DNA of 64,000 nucleotides from positions 7,542,470-7,606,469 of the forward strand of contig JAAOOA010000028.1 of assembly GCA_012861695.1 (NCBI GenBank). Reading direction: 5' to 3'. Under the pieces are notes generated by a model, which saw only the letters and a program-made list of their open reading frames with translations, had not been told where the DNA came from and made no database searches. This stretch comes from Trematomus loennbergii. Lineage: Eukaryota > Chordata > Actinopteri > Perciformes > Nototheniidae. Shown piece after piece: positions 12,701 through 24,477 of this stretch. Numbering within the stretch: the stretch's first letter is position 1; each line of letters opens with the position of its first letter. The translations under genes and the position numbers were made by a program.

Positions 12701-15700
12701 GGGGGGAAACTGCGTTGCCAGCTTGTTTGTTAGAGTTTTCACTTCACTGCTCAGATAAAAATGACCATTCAGTTTGAGGGTAGCGAAGCACAATCACCCA
12801 ACACCCCCCCACACCACTTATTCCATTTCATGAGAAAAGAAAATGCAAAGCGAGCACAAACTATGAGCGTACAGTGGTTTTCTGAGTGTGTGTGCATGTG
12901 CATACATGCAGGCATTTTTACGTGCAGTGATTTTGAAGTGGTTTTTGGAATTAGAGAGGACAACCTTGAGGTCAAAACTTCCGCTCTCCACCAAATGTCC
13001 AAACATGCTTTCCCACTGTCAGAAATTATAGAGTGAGACTTCAGCTAGCAATTAGTCGTTCCCTTATATGCCAACCTCAGGACCAACCAACATTCTGTGT
13101 GACTACTTTTACCATGCCTGTCTTGACAAAACGATCCCGTATCATCGTCCAATTGTGCGCCGCTCTCCAAAACCTTTTTCTACAGACCACAACCCCAGTC
13201 TGAGCTCTTATATCTGTTCCTTTAAGCTCCCAAACACCAACAGCTTAATCTGATCAGAGGAAAGTAAGAGACAAATACAATCCGCAGAGAACTAGGTAAA
13301 AACCTTTATGCCATGTCACTCTAATGAGTTCTGTTTGGCCTGCCCTACTTAATGCTATATGCCTTGTGTTGTTTACCAACAGCCAGGCATTGATCCTTTC
13401 CCGGGAAATAAATAAGGAGATTTGCAAATCGGGTTTAAAGGGATTTTGCAGAACAATGCAGGGTGACTCACTCAATTTAGAGTTAAGAGAAGAATGAGTT
13501 TGAGTTATCTTTTCTGATACACAAAACAGTGCATGTGAACAAACTGATGGAAATACTGCATACAAAGTAGAGGGTGATTTACAAATTACATACCTATTCA
13601 ACTTAAAAAAACAAAGGTTTGAGTGTTTATATGGAAGGCTCCTCACATACTCGACAACAATAACAATGAACAAAATGTACCCTAGCTGAGATTTGCAGAG
13701 GTAGATCAAATATGAGTTATTATCAGATGTTCCTCTACTCTTGCTCACAGTGTATCACACAATTACTTTTCAATATCTTGCTGTCCCCATTTGTCTCCAA
13801 CAAGTGAGAGGTCAGTATCACAGTGTTACTGTTTGAAAGAATCTATTTGTCTTGAAGATAATTACCTGTTGGGAGTCTGGCTCCCCTACCCCTGCTGGTT
13901 TGAAGGAAATAGGCAAATGCATTTTTTTAAACAAATGTATCTGCAGATTTTGAAGCAAGTATTATAATTCCAACTGCAAGGTAAAGTTAATACAATAAAT
14001 ATTGCTGCCAAGAATTGAGAAGAAGTGAAAAACACAAAGCAAGGGAAGAAAGCAAAGGGAATTCCATCCTTATAAATAAATATCATGTCAGATTCGAGAT
14101 TAAAGGAGAATGGATGACACACATGGGGGATTTCTTTGAAATTACCAATAGGTAACGGCAAGCCAAGGGCAAGTCAGAATAAATACGCATCAGTGAGCAC
14201 TTTTCTGTCTACTGGATCCTGCTGTCATCATATCAAAAATACTTATTATAAAGTTATATCTACAATCCCATTCCTGGTGTTTCAACATTCACTAGATAAG
14301 TGTATTGCTGACCACCTACACCGCATGGAAAGCCACCCCTCCTCCAACCCAAAGACCCCTAGAGAGCCCCATCTCAGTACATGGCTCACTGATCACTCAT
14401 GCCTCTACGGGCTCGACAGAGTGGCTTTGTTCATCCACAGGGGGGGTGGGGACGCGGTCTGCACACCTCAAACCCATCATCCTGTATCTCCCTTCCCCCA
14501 AACCTCACCAGATTTAGGAGTTATCATCAGGAAACACTTGAACCGAGTGTGTGTATGCGCATGTGTGTGATTATGTTTTGTGAGGGCTGGGCTTCAGCTT
14601 TCTGGATTTAATGTTGGAGCAAACACTTAGGCAGGTAGCAACAGGCGGCGAGACCCGCCCAGGGCATTGAACACCTAACTTTACTCAGACTGATCGGCAC
14701 ACCTACATTCCTAATGCCTGACTGACTGACTCTGCTGGGGAATATATGGACAAATACAACTCGTAACTTAACCACAAGAACAGGTATCCTTGGTAACATG
14801 TCATGTGAGAATACAAATAAACCGGGAGACGAACAAAGTTGACCCGGGACCCATTTAGAGTGTAATGCTAGCATGAGAATGAAATATCCGCTTTGCTGGT
14901 TCAAAGGTTGGCGTAATGAGAGTAAATACAGGATGTGTGCGACATGACATTAGTTGAAGTCATTAAGTTGTCACGGACAACTAATTAGGTCTTCATGTGA
15001 AGAGGTGAAAATGGGTGCAAAAAACGTAGTTAAAAAACAGCTATTAATTCAGATAGTTACAAATATTTGCCTATCTCTGCCTGGTCTTCTAGGCAACTGG
15101 ACAAACACACTCCACTTTCAGAGTTAACCTTTAACCACAGTGCTTAAGTCATCTTCCTTTCTCCCCATCATTATAGCATGTAAGCCCTCTTAATTTAGCC
15201 CTGCTAGGCTGCCAAACAAATCCCCATTACAGCCACTAACTGCTTTAATGCTACTGCTTTAAGCTGTGTCTCTGAGAGGCCAGTAAACAGCATTATCAGT
15301 ACTCCCATGTCCTGTGTGTGGGTAAATCAAAGACAGTCCTAGGGCTGTTTTACACCACAGTAAAACCACTGTAAAACAAGCCATTATAATGTGTCCTTAT
15401 CAGTCACTGCTGATTTGACTTAACTGTACCTACTTGTTTACTGAAATTCTAAAATGGTATGCAAATTATTTGCTGTGTAAGTGCTTGCACACATGAAAAG
15501 CACTGGAGAAATGAAGTGCCCAAAATAGAAATTCCACAAGGACCTCTGGAACCAGACGTTTTTGAATGCCATCCAAACTCACAATTCCCCATGTGTTTTT
15601 CATTTGCCTGTCCTTCTAAAAAAGACAGTGCACTTCCGTCTTTCTTTCAAGCTGTAACTTTCTGTTCAGTGAAGAAACTTTAAATGGAAAACTGAGCTGA

Positions 15701-15731
15701 GAAAGAAATTCAGTAATCTTACAGGTCTTAC
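9774..15731 (-). other. agap3 intron 1, proximal part
   Basis: Holds the LINE tail at about 9985-10126, then AT-rich DNA. The 164-codon minus-strand frame at 13254-13748 and the 144-codon plus-strand frame at 14136-14570 show no family motif or splice signals and are probably chance. Nothing else is recognised. Confidence 0.7.
9985..10126 (+). mobile_element. LINE 3' tail
   Basis: GGGTCTCTCTTGAGAATGAG followed by CTCAATGAGATGTTACCTG and ATAAATAAAGGCTAAATAAA with an A-rich end is the characteristic 3' end of a teleost non-LTR retrotransposon (Rex-type, family uncertain). No coding part remains. Confidence 0.6.
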
Positions 15732-17321
15732 CTTGACCTTTGTGGGAGTCAATGCCTGCCAGAGTCTCTATGGCGACTGGCAGTGACTTATTATTCTCTG
15801 CCAGGGGATCTTGGCCGGTGTTGTTGCTCTCGGACTGCTGGTTTTCACATTTGCCACTGAATGTCTGCTCTTTCCGCCTGAAACGGTTGGCTATAAGCTG
15901 CCATATGCTTGGTTCTTCCTGAACTGGTTTGGAAGACAGTTTTGTTGGACATAGGGGTACCTCCATTACTTTGACCTCCCCCCTGCTGTGGTACTGAAAG
16001 TATTGCATTCCCCCATCCTCAATCTGTTCACTGGAAGTTGGAAGTGTTCTTCCTGTGAGATACGAAAAGGGCCGTGGACTCATTGTTGTCTCCTCGGCCG
16101 TACATGTATTCCGAGAGCACTCCTTTAATTCCCTTTCAGACCCTAGAGTAACTTTGTCCCTGGGCCGAGTCCTCCTGATTCGCAGGCTGAGGCTCCGTCT
16201 TAACGAGCTCAGTGTACTTTTTGGAGCATCAGATGTAGAAGATTTGGGAGAAGATTTTGCATCTTTGTCACTTTCCTTCTCTTTGCTCTTATCAGGAGGT
16301 GCTTTGCCAAAAAGCCTCCAATGAAATCCCCCTTTGAGAAAGCCTACTCCATCGCTCCTCTGGCTGTCTATCTCATCATCAGAGCCCCTCTTTCTTAGCT
16401 CCAGCACTGTCATACTGACAGGCCTGGCCTTCCAGTTCCTCTGGCTGACCCTGGGGGTCACCTCTGCGGGAAACAAAGGCCGCTGAGCAGGATTGAGGCC
16501 ATCCACAGCCCTCAGCTCAGCCTTCCTGCTCCTGTTCTGCAGGTTGCTGTCCAAAACGCCTGCCCTGTTGAGGGGTGCTGGGTCTGAGGCTCAGACAGGA
16601 CTGGACCTGGGCCTGCCAGCATGCACACACTCCTGGGCCTCCGCAGCCGCCTTTCTTGATCAGGTTGAGAATCTTTTTGCTGTTTGACTGAGTCGCCATA
16701 CATGCTTACCGTTCTCCTACCCAGTGGGGCTTCATCCTGGCGCGTCCTTCGCAACACAGCCCGGGGCAGAGAGCTATGTCCTGCAACAGTGCCATGTTCC
16801 CCAAAGACAAGCCCTTTAGCATGGACGGTGACAGGTCGTAATGTTGAGCTCTGAATGTGTTGCGCCTGGGTGTCTGTCAGAGTGACTGACTCTGCAGCGT
16901 CTCTGCCTTGCTGTGAGGAGTTACCTGAGTTTTTGCTGGGCTGTTTCAAAAACCTGTCTGTCTTCATTTTTCCCTCCACCTCCTCCAGCTCCTCCTCATT
17001 TTCTTCCTCAACTACTTCCTCTCTTTGCCTCCCAGCTCTACCTGTGCGGCTCAAGGAGGGCCACCTGTCAAGCTCTTGCCGTGCCCTGCCCAGCCTGGGG
17101 CTGTTCTCCATTGGCACTACACTCATCATCTCTCCTCCTCGATGGCAATCCTCAACCAAGGTGTGGGTGACCCGGCCCATTCCCAGTCCTGACACCAGTG
17201 CATCTCCCTGTGTTTCGTTCAGGGTTACAGAGATGTGGTAAACAGTTTTGCCCTGCTGCTGTTGGCCAATAGCTGTACTCCTTGGGGTCACATCCACGGT
17301 CCCACTGCTAAGGAATAGCAT
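15732..17321 (-). CDS. agap3: putative alternative long first exon of agap3 (~530 codons, PIKE-L-like N-terminus), frameshifted
   Basis: ATG at 17321 follows an in-frame TAA at about 17357. One frame runs to a TGA at 16512; a second, overlapping frame is open from about 16590 through the donor GGTCAAG|GTAAGACC at 15732. Together they need one extra base between 16512 and 16590 to form 530 codons plus one base, exactly the phase that splices to exon 2 (G|AC = Asp). Visible in the first half: KTVYHISVTL near residue 25 (reminiscent of the TTTYLISLTL segment near the AGAP2/PIKE-L start), an acidic stretch at about 101-117, and basic Ser sites RRTVSM (202-207) and RRPRSV (227-232). The second half has RPVSM and KRGSDDEID near 300-318, LKGGFHWRLFGK near 330-340, a SLRRSLSLRIRRTRPR cluster near 375-388 and SIWQLIANRFRRKE near 470. 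No folded domain is recognised; it is Ser/Arg-rich and probably disordered. By family analogy it could be a scaffold tail, but this is inference. Confidence 0.72.
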
Positions 17322-19402
17322 GGCACCCAAAACTGATTTACAAATACATCCTTATCCACAAGCCCGTAGCACAAACCAATGTTCACATTCTGCTTGGGAG
17401 TTGTTGAGACTCATAAAATCCTTCAATTGAAGACTACATTCCTATGCCAGGCATAATCCTTCACCTTTGACATGGGAAAAAACTCAGGCTCCTTAATTCA
17501 CACAGACTCACACAGGCATTTAGATGGTAGCTGCCTTTTCCCCACACTCAGTTATGCATGTATTGCATGGGCAGATGAACAAAAGAAAAGAAAAAAATCC
17601 ACTGCTCGTTTGGCAAAAAAGTCTTATCTCTAATAGTTGCAAAAGTTGCACATTTAGAGAAAACTTGAATCAACCTTCCTCTTTGGCAAGTTACGCAGAG
17701 TGAGCCGTCCTTGTTGTTGGCGGTGCAGACAAACCCCTTAATCTCTGAGCTCTTGCCATGCAGAGCATGAGGGAGTGTGTGTCTGTTTGAACTTTCAGCT
17801 GCCTTCCAACCCCCGGGACACATGGAAAACAAGGACTGGATCCCACAGGCATTACACACGCCCTCCTGATTTCTCTGGAGTAGCCCCCAGAGACATAAAC
17901 AGACACCAGTGAACATGAGATTTAGAGAAGACTGAGCTGATTACATACTGTGGTAATCTACAAAGACTACCAGCAATGAATGGACACTTTGTCTTCGGAC
18001 CATTGGCATAACACAAAGAACAGATACTCTGCCATTTTTAATAGAAGAAGAGAGAATGATGTACACCAAGTTGTTTGCTAATGTATCCACATTTTAGTGA
18101 CCACCAAGTTGTATTAAATTGAAGGGTCTAGCATAACTACAATCCTTAAGTTGTACACAGTCATAATCACTTTGTAAAGGAGAAACTTGCATAATAAAAA
18201 AAAATGCCTGCCTCTCACTACAGGACCAAAAAAACACGTAAGCGATCTTAACCTGTGTTAGTAACATGTAGCACTATCCACACAACCACACACCACGCTT
18301 CCAGTGGCTCCCACTACACAGCCCACACAGAGTGGGTGAGTTTAAGCTTAATGGGGCGAACAGGCTTTGCATTTTCCTGTTCCATTTTCTCTTTTTCACA
18401 GGTGTCGTGCTCTATTATTCTTCAGGGAATTGAAATGGGGCCATCAAATATATGGTCATGTACAATATAAAAAACAATCATCTGAATCAAGCCAGATTTT
18501 ACCTGCTCAACCCTGCAGCACCCTATTTACAGTGGGGTTTGGGCTGGAGCACTGCCCCTATGTGGTCAGAAACGGAATAATGCTGGGAGGAAACTGAAAA
18601 ATGGGGAATTTTTCTCTGAGGTAGCTTTGACATGACTTAAGTTAAAATAGCCACTGATATTATAAATAAATATTTCTTTTGACACAAGACAAGATCAACC
18701 TTTTAGTATTTGTATATTATATTGAAACCTCTCCTTACAGCATTTTCTATATAACATACAGAATCGGACCCAGGTGCATTATGATCTAGCATTACTGCTA
18801 ATGAGGGATTTTGGCAGGGAAAACCTGAAACAAAATGGCAACACTGACTGCCTACTCTGAGTGCGTCACTATGGGAAATCCAGTAAAACCCTGAAGCTGG
18901 AATTTGCAGCTTTGTGCAAAGAGCTGATTCTGATCATCAGTACTCAGTATTCATCATGAACTACATTTTTAATTAAAAAATAAACCCTAAAGACTTCAAC
19001 TATGTGAAACGCTGATCATTTATTTAGTTTGAAAAGGAAAAATGCTCCAAATTACATTACTTTAAACTCGTTTAAATCAGGGCCATTGCATCTTATAAGA
19101 TTTACAGTATGTGTGAGAATTGATATTCAAGGTTTTTCTTGGTGCCTTTTATCCTTTTGTGTTCTTATCAGCAGAGGTGTTACTTTGAATGAATAGAAAA
19201 TATTACAAATATTATGTTCCAGTAGACCCGGGGCTCTACTTTTTACCGTGTACTTCAGTCACACATACACAATCAGGGAAATCTTCCTTCTATGTTTTGG
19301 TTTTCAAATAAATAATTGAGTGAAGTTAATTAAAATGTAAAGGTGCTTTGACAGTTAAGTTCAGTTATTTAAGCTGTCCAAACTCACTGTGTTTGCCTTT
19401 AC
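17322..19402 (-). other. agap3 intron 1, between the two alternative first exons
   Basis: The first 150 bases right of the long exon would be its 5' leader and contain several out-of-frame ATGs. The 122-codon minus-strand frame at 17548-17916 is not recognised and could be untranslated leader. The rest is plain AT-rich intron. Confidence 0.6.
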
Positions 19403-19523
19403 CTGTGTCTAGGAAGCAAGGGTTCGTAATGATATGAAGCTCATCGTCAAGCAAGCAGTCCTTTTCGCTCCATTGCATCTGGTGGTGTCGAGTTCGCCTA
19501 CGACCCCCGAAGCACAGCAACAT
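19403..19523 (-). CDS. agap3: putative alternative short first exon of agap3 (40 codons)
   Basis: ATG at 19523 starts 40 codons plus one base: MLLCFGGRRRTRHHQ, then MQWSEKDCLLDDELHII and TNPCFLDT, ending GACACAG before GTAAAGGC, a good donor. The frame ends in phase 1, so the G joins AC of exon 2 to give Asp and continue DSFVNSQEWTLS. An in-frame TAA lies just upstream (about 19560), so this is a self-contained start. A short upstream ATG frame (MEKSL then stop, starting 19549) overlaps the leader and could lower translation. DNA to the right (19.70-20.05 kb) is locally CpG-richer, as expected for a promoter. I do not recognise the 40-residue sequence; it contains Cys4 and an Arg cluster near the start. 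Could be chance, but phase, donor and start agree. Confidence 0.6.
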
Positions 19524-19649
19524 AGTCAACCTCAAAGTGACTTCTCCATGACTCACAATTTAACCAAAAACGGTGAAACATCCAGGTGCCTGAAATATCA
19601 CGTGTCAGTTTGAATAGTCCATCTTTACACTTTCCTCTTCTCACCTCTT

Positions 19650-20060
19650 TTGCTACATTCAGGCATTGCTGTGAGAATCTCCTTCATGCAGACCTGATAA
19701 TGTAGTTACCAGCAGAAGCCCGAGCAGTTACAGGAGAGTCTGAGGAAGTGGCGCGGAGAGGCCGAGTGTCACGGTGCACTTGGAGTCGTTTCCTCTAGGT
19801 AATTCGTAATACAGGTGTTGGCTAACAGGGTGCTACATAAGAAACACTGATAGGATTACAGTTAATCCACTATACTGTTGTCTCCGTTGTTGCGGCTGGT
19901 CCAGAGGAAACCGGCGCTGTGGTAAATCCTGTGATTTCGAAGTGCTGACTTGGTAACAGAGCTGCTCTTGTATGCTTGTCTCTCCTCCTCTGTCCCACAG
20001 CTAAATGTTTCTCCCTCTTGTAACCGTATCTTGATGGCGGCTGGGAGGGTTTTTCAGAAA
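19650..20060 (-). promoter_or_regulatory. possible internal promoter for the short alternative exon
   Basis: This stretch upstream of the 40-codon exon has locally raised CpG content (GTGGCGCGGAGAGGCCGAG near 19750, AACCGGCGC near 19910) in an otherwise CpG-poor intron. No core promoter motif is assigned. The call depends on the exon at 19403 being real. Confidence 0.35.
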
Positions 20061-23000
20061 AACTGGATTAGCATGTTTTGAGGTTCCTGAATTACCCTCC
20101 TCCTCCGTATCTGTGTGTAGACATCAGTGTGATTGTGAGCAGATGTCATACTGTGTGTCTGTGTTATCTCTTCATTGAGTGTGTGTGTCACTGTTACAAA
20201 CATGAGTGTACTGTTGTTGTTTTGACAACATGGCTCTGATATATGACTGTCCTTTAATTCCCTAACCTTGGTGTTTTCAAAAGTTTTCTTGCTACTTTTA
20301 TCTCTCTTAACATATTTGTTATCATTGTCACCCTATCCCAAGCCCTGAAATGCAAAATTACATTGAAAACACCCCACACTTGTATAAAGTACATTAGAAT
20401 ACTAGAGGGAATATTTGTGTTATTGTTACCTAACGGCAAATAACACTCAAATGTAATTCTGAAAAGTTATATAGTTTTATTGCAAAGCACATGTCAGTCC
20501 CTAATCATATTGTCTGAATGTTTGCTCCTCTTAATTGAATTCAATAAGAGCTTATGTTAATCAATAACACAAACTAAATTAAGCACAAACCACATTTGAG
20601 GCATCTGCAAAAGCTCTTGAAATATATTTCTTGTCAAAGTTTGAGCAAACTTTTGATGTCTCCATGCTGCAGTCACCTATACTGGAGATAGTGAGAGGCT
20701 GAATTGGTAAGGGTATCATCCATTACCTTCAGGGCTTAAGCAATTTAAGCGGTTCTGATACCTTCTGAACGCCTATAAGCAGGAGGCACAGGACAAATAG
20801 GTTTAAACAGCAGACATGACAGAAGGGCAGCACTAGTGTGTTTATATAAGGACACTGACACCACGTGTGACAAAGGCTGGTGTTGTCTAGCAAATCGCAT
20901 GAATCATCAAAGCCACGAGTAAAGCTTACTAACCCCTCGTCAGTATCTGAACATGAGTCAGCGTGAGGAAGACAGCCATGCACATATGTACACTCTTTCT
21001 AGAATACGGGTAGCTTGAACAGTCAATGAGGCTGGCGACCTGCCTTAGGCTGATAAGCACAAGTTTGGTAGGTGGTTGTATTCAAACGCTGCCTAATTTT
21101 TCTTCTCAATATGGTGTTGTTGACTTCATTCACAAAACAGCAGCATGGTTCACACCTGACATGCATCCATCCTGCTTCAGTGTCGCACAGAGAGACAAAA
21201 TATCATGTGTTCTACTATCTGAAAATAGTAACATATATGTGTCATCCGCATTAATCAGAGGCGAGCGCTTTGCATGACGAATCAGTGCCAAAGATGGCAG
21301 TGATTCAACAGCTCTAATAAGAATAACAATGTTCATGACACTTGTTTTCCCAGGTATTGATGTCAGGCTTTTAGATAAAGCCAAGTGTGAACATGTGAGT
21401 GTAAATGAACATATAACAGAGGGAGGAAATTATTCAAAGTTCTCAGAAATAGTCCTTGATTGAAGAGACTTCTGACCTCAATGGACTTGAATCAGAAAGC
21501 GATTGGCATCACCACAGCCCAGACACATGAGCTCTGGATAGCTAATCAACCCTCTATTACAGTAAATTCTGCCTGAGGCTTCAATCACACCGAATGACTC
21601 CTGATACCATCTTTTGGATTTTCAATTTCAGCTGGTTGCAAGCACACAATGCATATATCTATGCTTCTTTTGGAAAAGACTCAATAATGTTCAGACTCTC
21701 CAGAATCACTCACATTTACTATATAAAAAGGCAGTATGTTAACAGTGCAATGTGTTACAATAATGAAATACCTTTACAAATGAATCTTCTATGGTCGGAA
21801 AACCTTAGTTAGTTGTTAGGATATTTAGCATTTTTCGTTAAAAAAGTTCCAACTTCTTAATTATAATATATACAATATAAAAAAAAAATTCTTTCAGGAC
21901 TATTAGTCAAAGAAAAAAAGCAATGATGACTCCGATTTGGGCCATAGGGATCCTTGATGGGTATTTCTTACTGTTTTCTGACTAAAAACCAAATGAATAA
22001 TCTGGACAAAAACTGACCGACATGTAAAGAGCTAGTTTACTATGAGGGGATTATTAAAGCTGAACAATACATCACTAATGCAGGTGTTATTGTTAGGGTT
22101 TGAAAGCTGGTTATGATGGATTCAAAAGTGTCAATCTGAGCTATACCCCTTTAAAAGTTACTGCAACCCTTTACTAGGCCACATTTATTCATTTTACCAC
22201 ATCATGATGACATTTCATAACACCCTTGTATTCTCTGGCTGATCAGCTAACCAAGCTAGGGGAAAAATATGTTACTACATACAACAAGGGGAATACATTA
22301 TCACAGTTAATTATAAGTGTGGGCAGTCACAAGGGAGTTCCTCTGGAGCACACTGATATTTTCCTGGGTGTGACTATTCAGCTCTGTGGCACAATTAACA
22401 CTTGATGCAACCCTCCTAAAATATTACAAACAGGTCTGTCACACAGTCTATTCCCTTGAGAGATTATAATTTGATAAAGAAACACAATGGAGATGGTTGT
22501 TGAAGCTGAAAACTAAAATGAGGTGTTTGTCCCCAAATGAACGCGAAACAGTATTTATTCCCAAAGACCACATTCCAAATCACTTACCGATATAATGTAA
22601 ACAAACTGCAGTTTGGTCGCGACGCAAGCCAATTGTGCACGCAGGAACACATGTACCCGTACGAGAAAAACACACACTATGAAAATAAGTCAATATGTGC
22701 TTTTGATTCTCCTTCGCCGACTACACCCTGGCCTACCGACACCAATTTAACAGACCACGTTCCCCTCTCTGCATAGACACTGAATTAATATCTGGAAATG
22801 AATAAATCAGGAGGATCATACACAGAAGCGGTACAGACAGCGGGGAAAGTTTATGATAATTATGCTTGCAGTAGTGGTATTGAGCGTGGGTGTAGAGCTT
22901 TTTAAAATTCAGCTGCACTAGCGACGAGCATACGTCACCATTGCTCCACTGCAGAGAAAATGATAGGTTCGAGGACGTCTGTGGGAGGTTGTGAAAAGAT

Positions 23001-23980
23001 TCCAGACGCTTCTCTCTCTAAAATTCAGGTTTGAGAGATATATATTGTGTGTGTGAGAGAAAGACGGAGAATGTATGAGATTGAATAGGAGAGACAGTGA
23101 GAGTGTGTATTCTTTGCATAACCTAAGCTGCACAAAGCCCTCTTATTACAATGTTTGACATCCAAGATGCTCTGGGCTAATTCTCCTGTTTCCTTGGACT
23201 GAAAACGATATTAAACAATAAGTGCCACAGATCGATGTTTGACTGCCGTGTGTGTTTGCACCTGAAAATGTATGGGTGGAACATTTGACTTCATGACTAT
23301 TGCTTTGTGCAGTCATCACTACCACCCTGCAGCCAGTATGTTACTATTCCTTTGATGTGTCAGATGGAGAGATCCAAGGTGCAGAAAACTGTGGGTGAGG
23401 TTTGCAGACTTGGCTGGAGAGAATGGAACAACTGAGCGCAGAAAAAGGTCAGCTTGAATTTCAATAACTGGGAATGGGCAGGGGAAACACGGAGGCATGT
23501 ACTGGTTCGTAGAAGATGACAAAATAACCGGAGAGAGAACGTAGGAGGAGGCTGCGGAGAGAAGCACAGTTTTTCTGTGGCAGGTTTGTGTGGGCTGGTG
23601 GCTCCCAGTCCTCCTCCTCCTCTACACATTAGTTTGCAAACCCCCGCTTACTTCTGGTGTCATCTTTTTGAAAACCTGCCTTCAAACTCACATTTATGTA
23701 ATAGCTTTGATGTGGTATTGCATTGTGCAATCTTTATTCTAATGTAGGAGTTGTAATATCAGTATTATTTTTGGTATTATTACACAGTAGCACAGAGAGG
23801 ATACCTGAAAGTTCATCATAAGGGAGCAGAGATGAGATATGCTTCATTTTAATGAAAAATTCACTGAAAACTGCATGTGGCCAATGACAGCTTTAATGTG
23901 CAACAAGTTGTTAACATCTCTGTAAAGCACCAGCTTGGTAAGGGAAGTCAGAGATAGGAATATAGGGCAATATATCAACA

Positions 23981-24477
23981 TTAAAGGGGACCTATCATGC
24001 AAAATGCACTTTTGGACGTCTTTTAGACATTAATATGTGTCCCCGGTGTTCCAGGGAACTCACCAAGTGTCAGAAAACACAACCCTCTCTCTTTTCCTCC
24101 ATACCCAAATCTCTAAAAAAGGGGCTGCAACGGATCTGATCAAAACTGATCCAGATTTGAACACTGTTCTGACGTCAGGACGGTGGCGCTACGGCTATTG
24201 GGCCAACTCCACCAATCAGGAGGAGACAGCCACGGCCATTGCCATTCGAAAGCGCTGGAGACACTGTAGTACATATGCCAGGCCTGTAGATGGTGCTGTT
24301 CTCACATAATCAGCCCTTGCTAAAACAGAGCTAACATTTTTCAAATTGAGCAAAATGAGGCATGGCTAAAATGCATGATCTGTTTGGTATTTTGAAAAAA
24401 AAAAAGTATAAATATGCCTTATATAGGTATGGTCCTACACTATATTATTCAAATATAGCATGATAGGTCCACTTTAA
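23981..24477. mobile_element. TTAA-flanked non-autonomous DNA transposon (MITE)
   Basis: Left end TTAAAGGGGACCTATCATGC and right end GCATGATAGGTCCACTTTAA are inverted repeats of about 20 bases, ending in TTAA on both sides. Length about 497 bases, no transposase frame; the 90-codon open frame inside is not convincing. TTAA targets are typical of piggyBac and Kolobok families; which one is not decided here. Confidence 0.8.

Noticed and set aside
13254..13748. 164-codon minus-strand open frame
   Set aside because: No family motifs, no splice signals and hydrophobic low-information composition; length is possible by chance in 64 kb.
14136..14570. 144-codon plus-strand open frame
   Set aside because: Composition shifts along its length, it overlaps a TG-rich tract at its end, and nothing recognisable is encoded.
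17548..17916. 122-codon minus-strand Cys-containing frame just upstream of the long alternative exon
   Set aside because: No donor in usable phase and no known domain; at most part of an untranslated leader.
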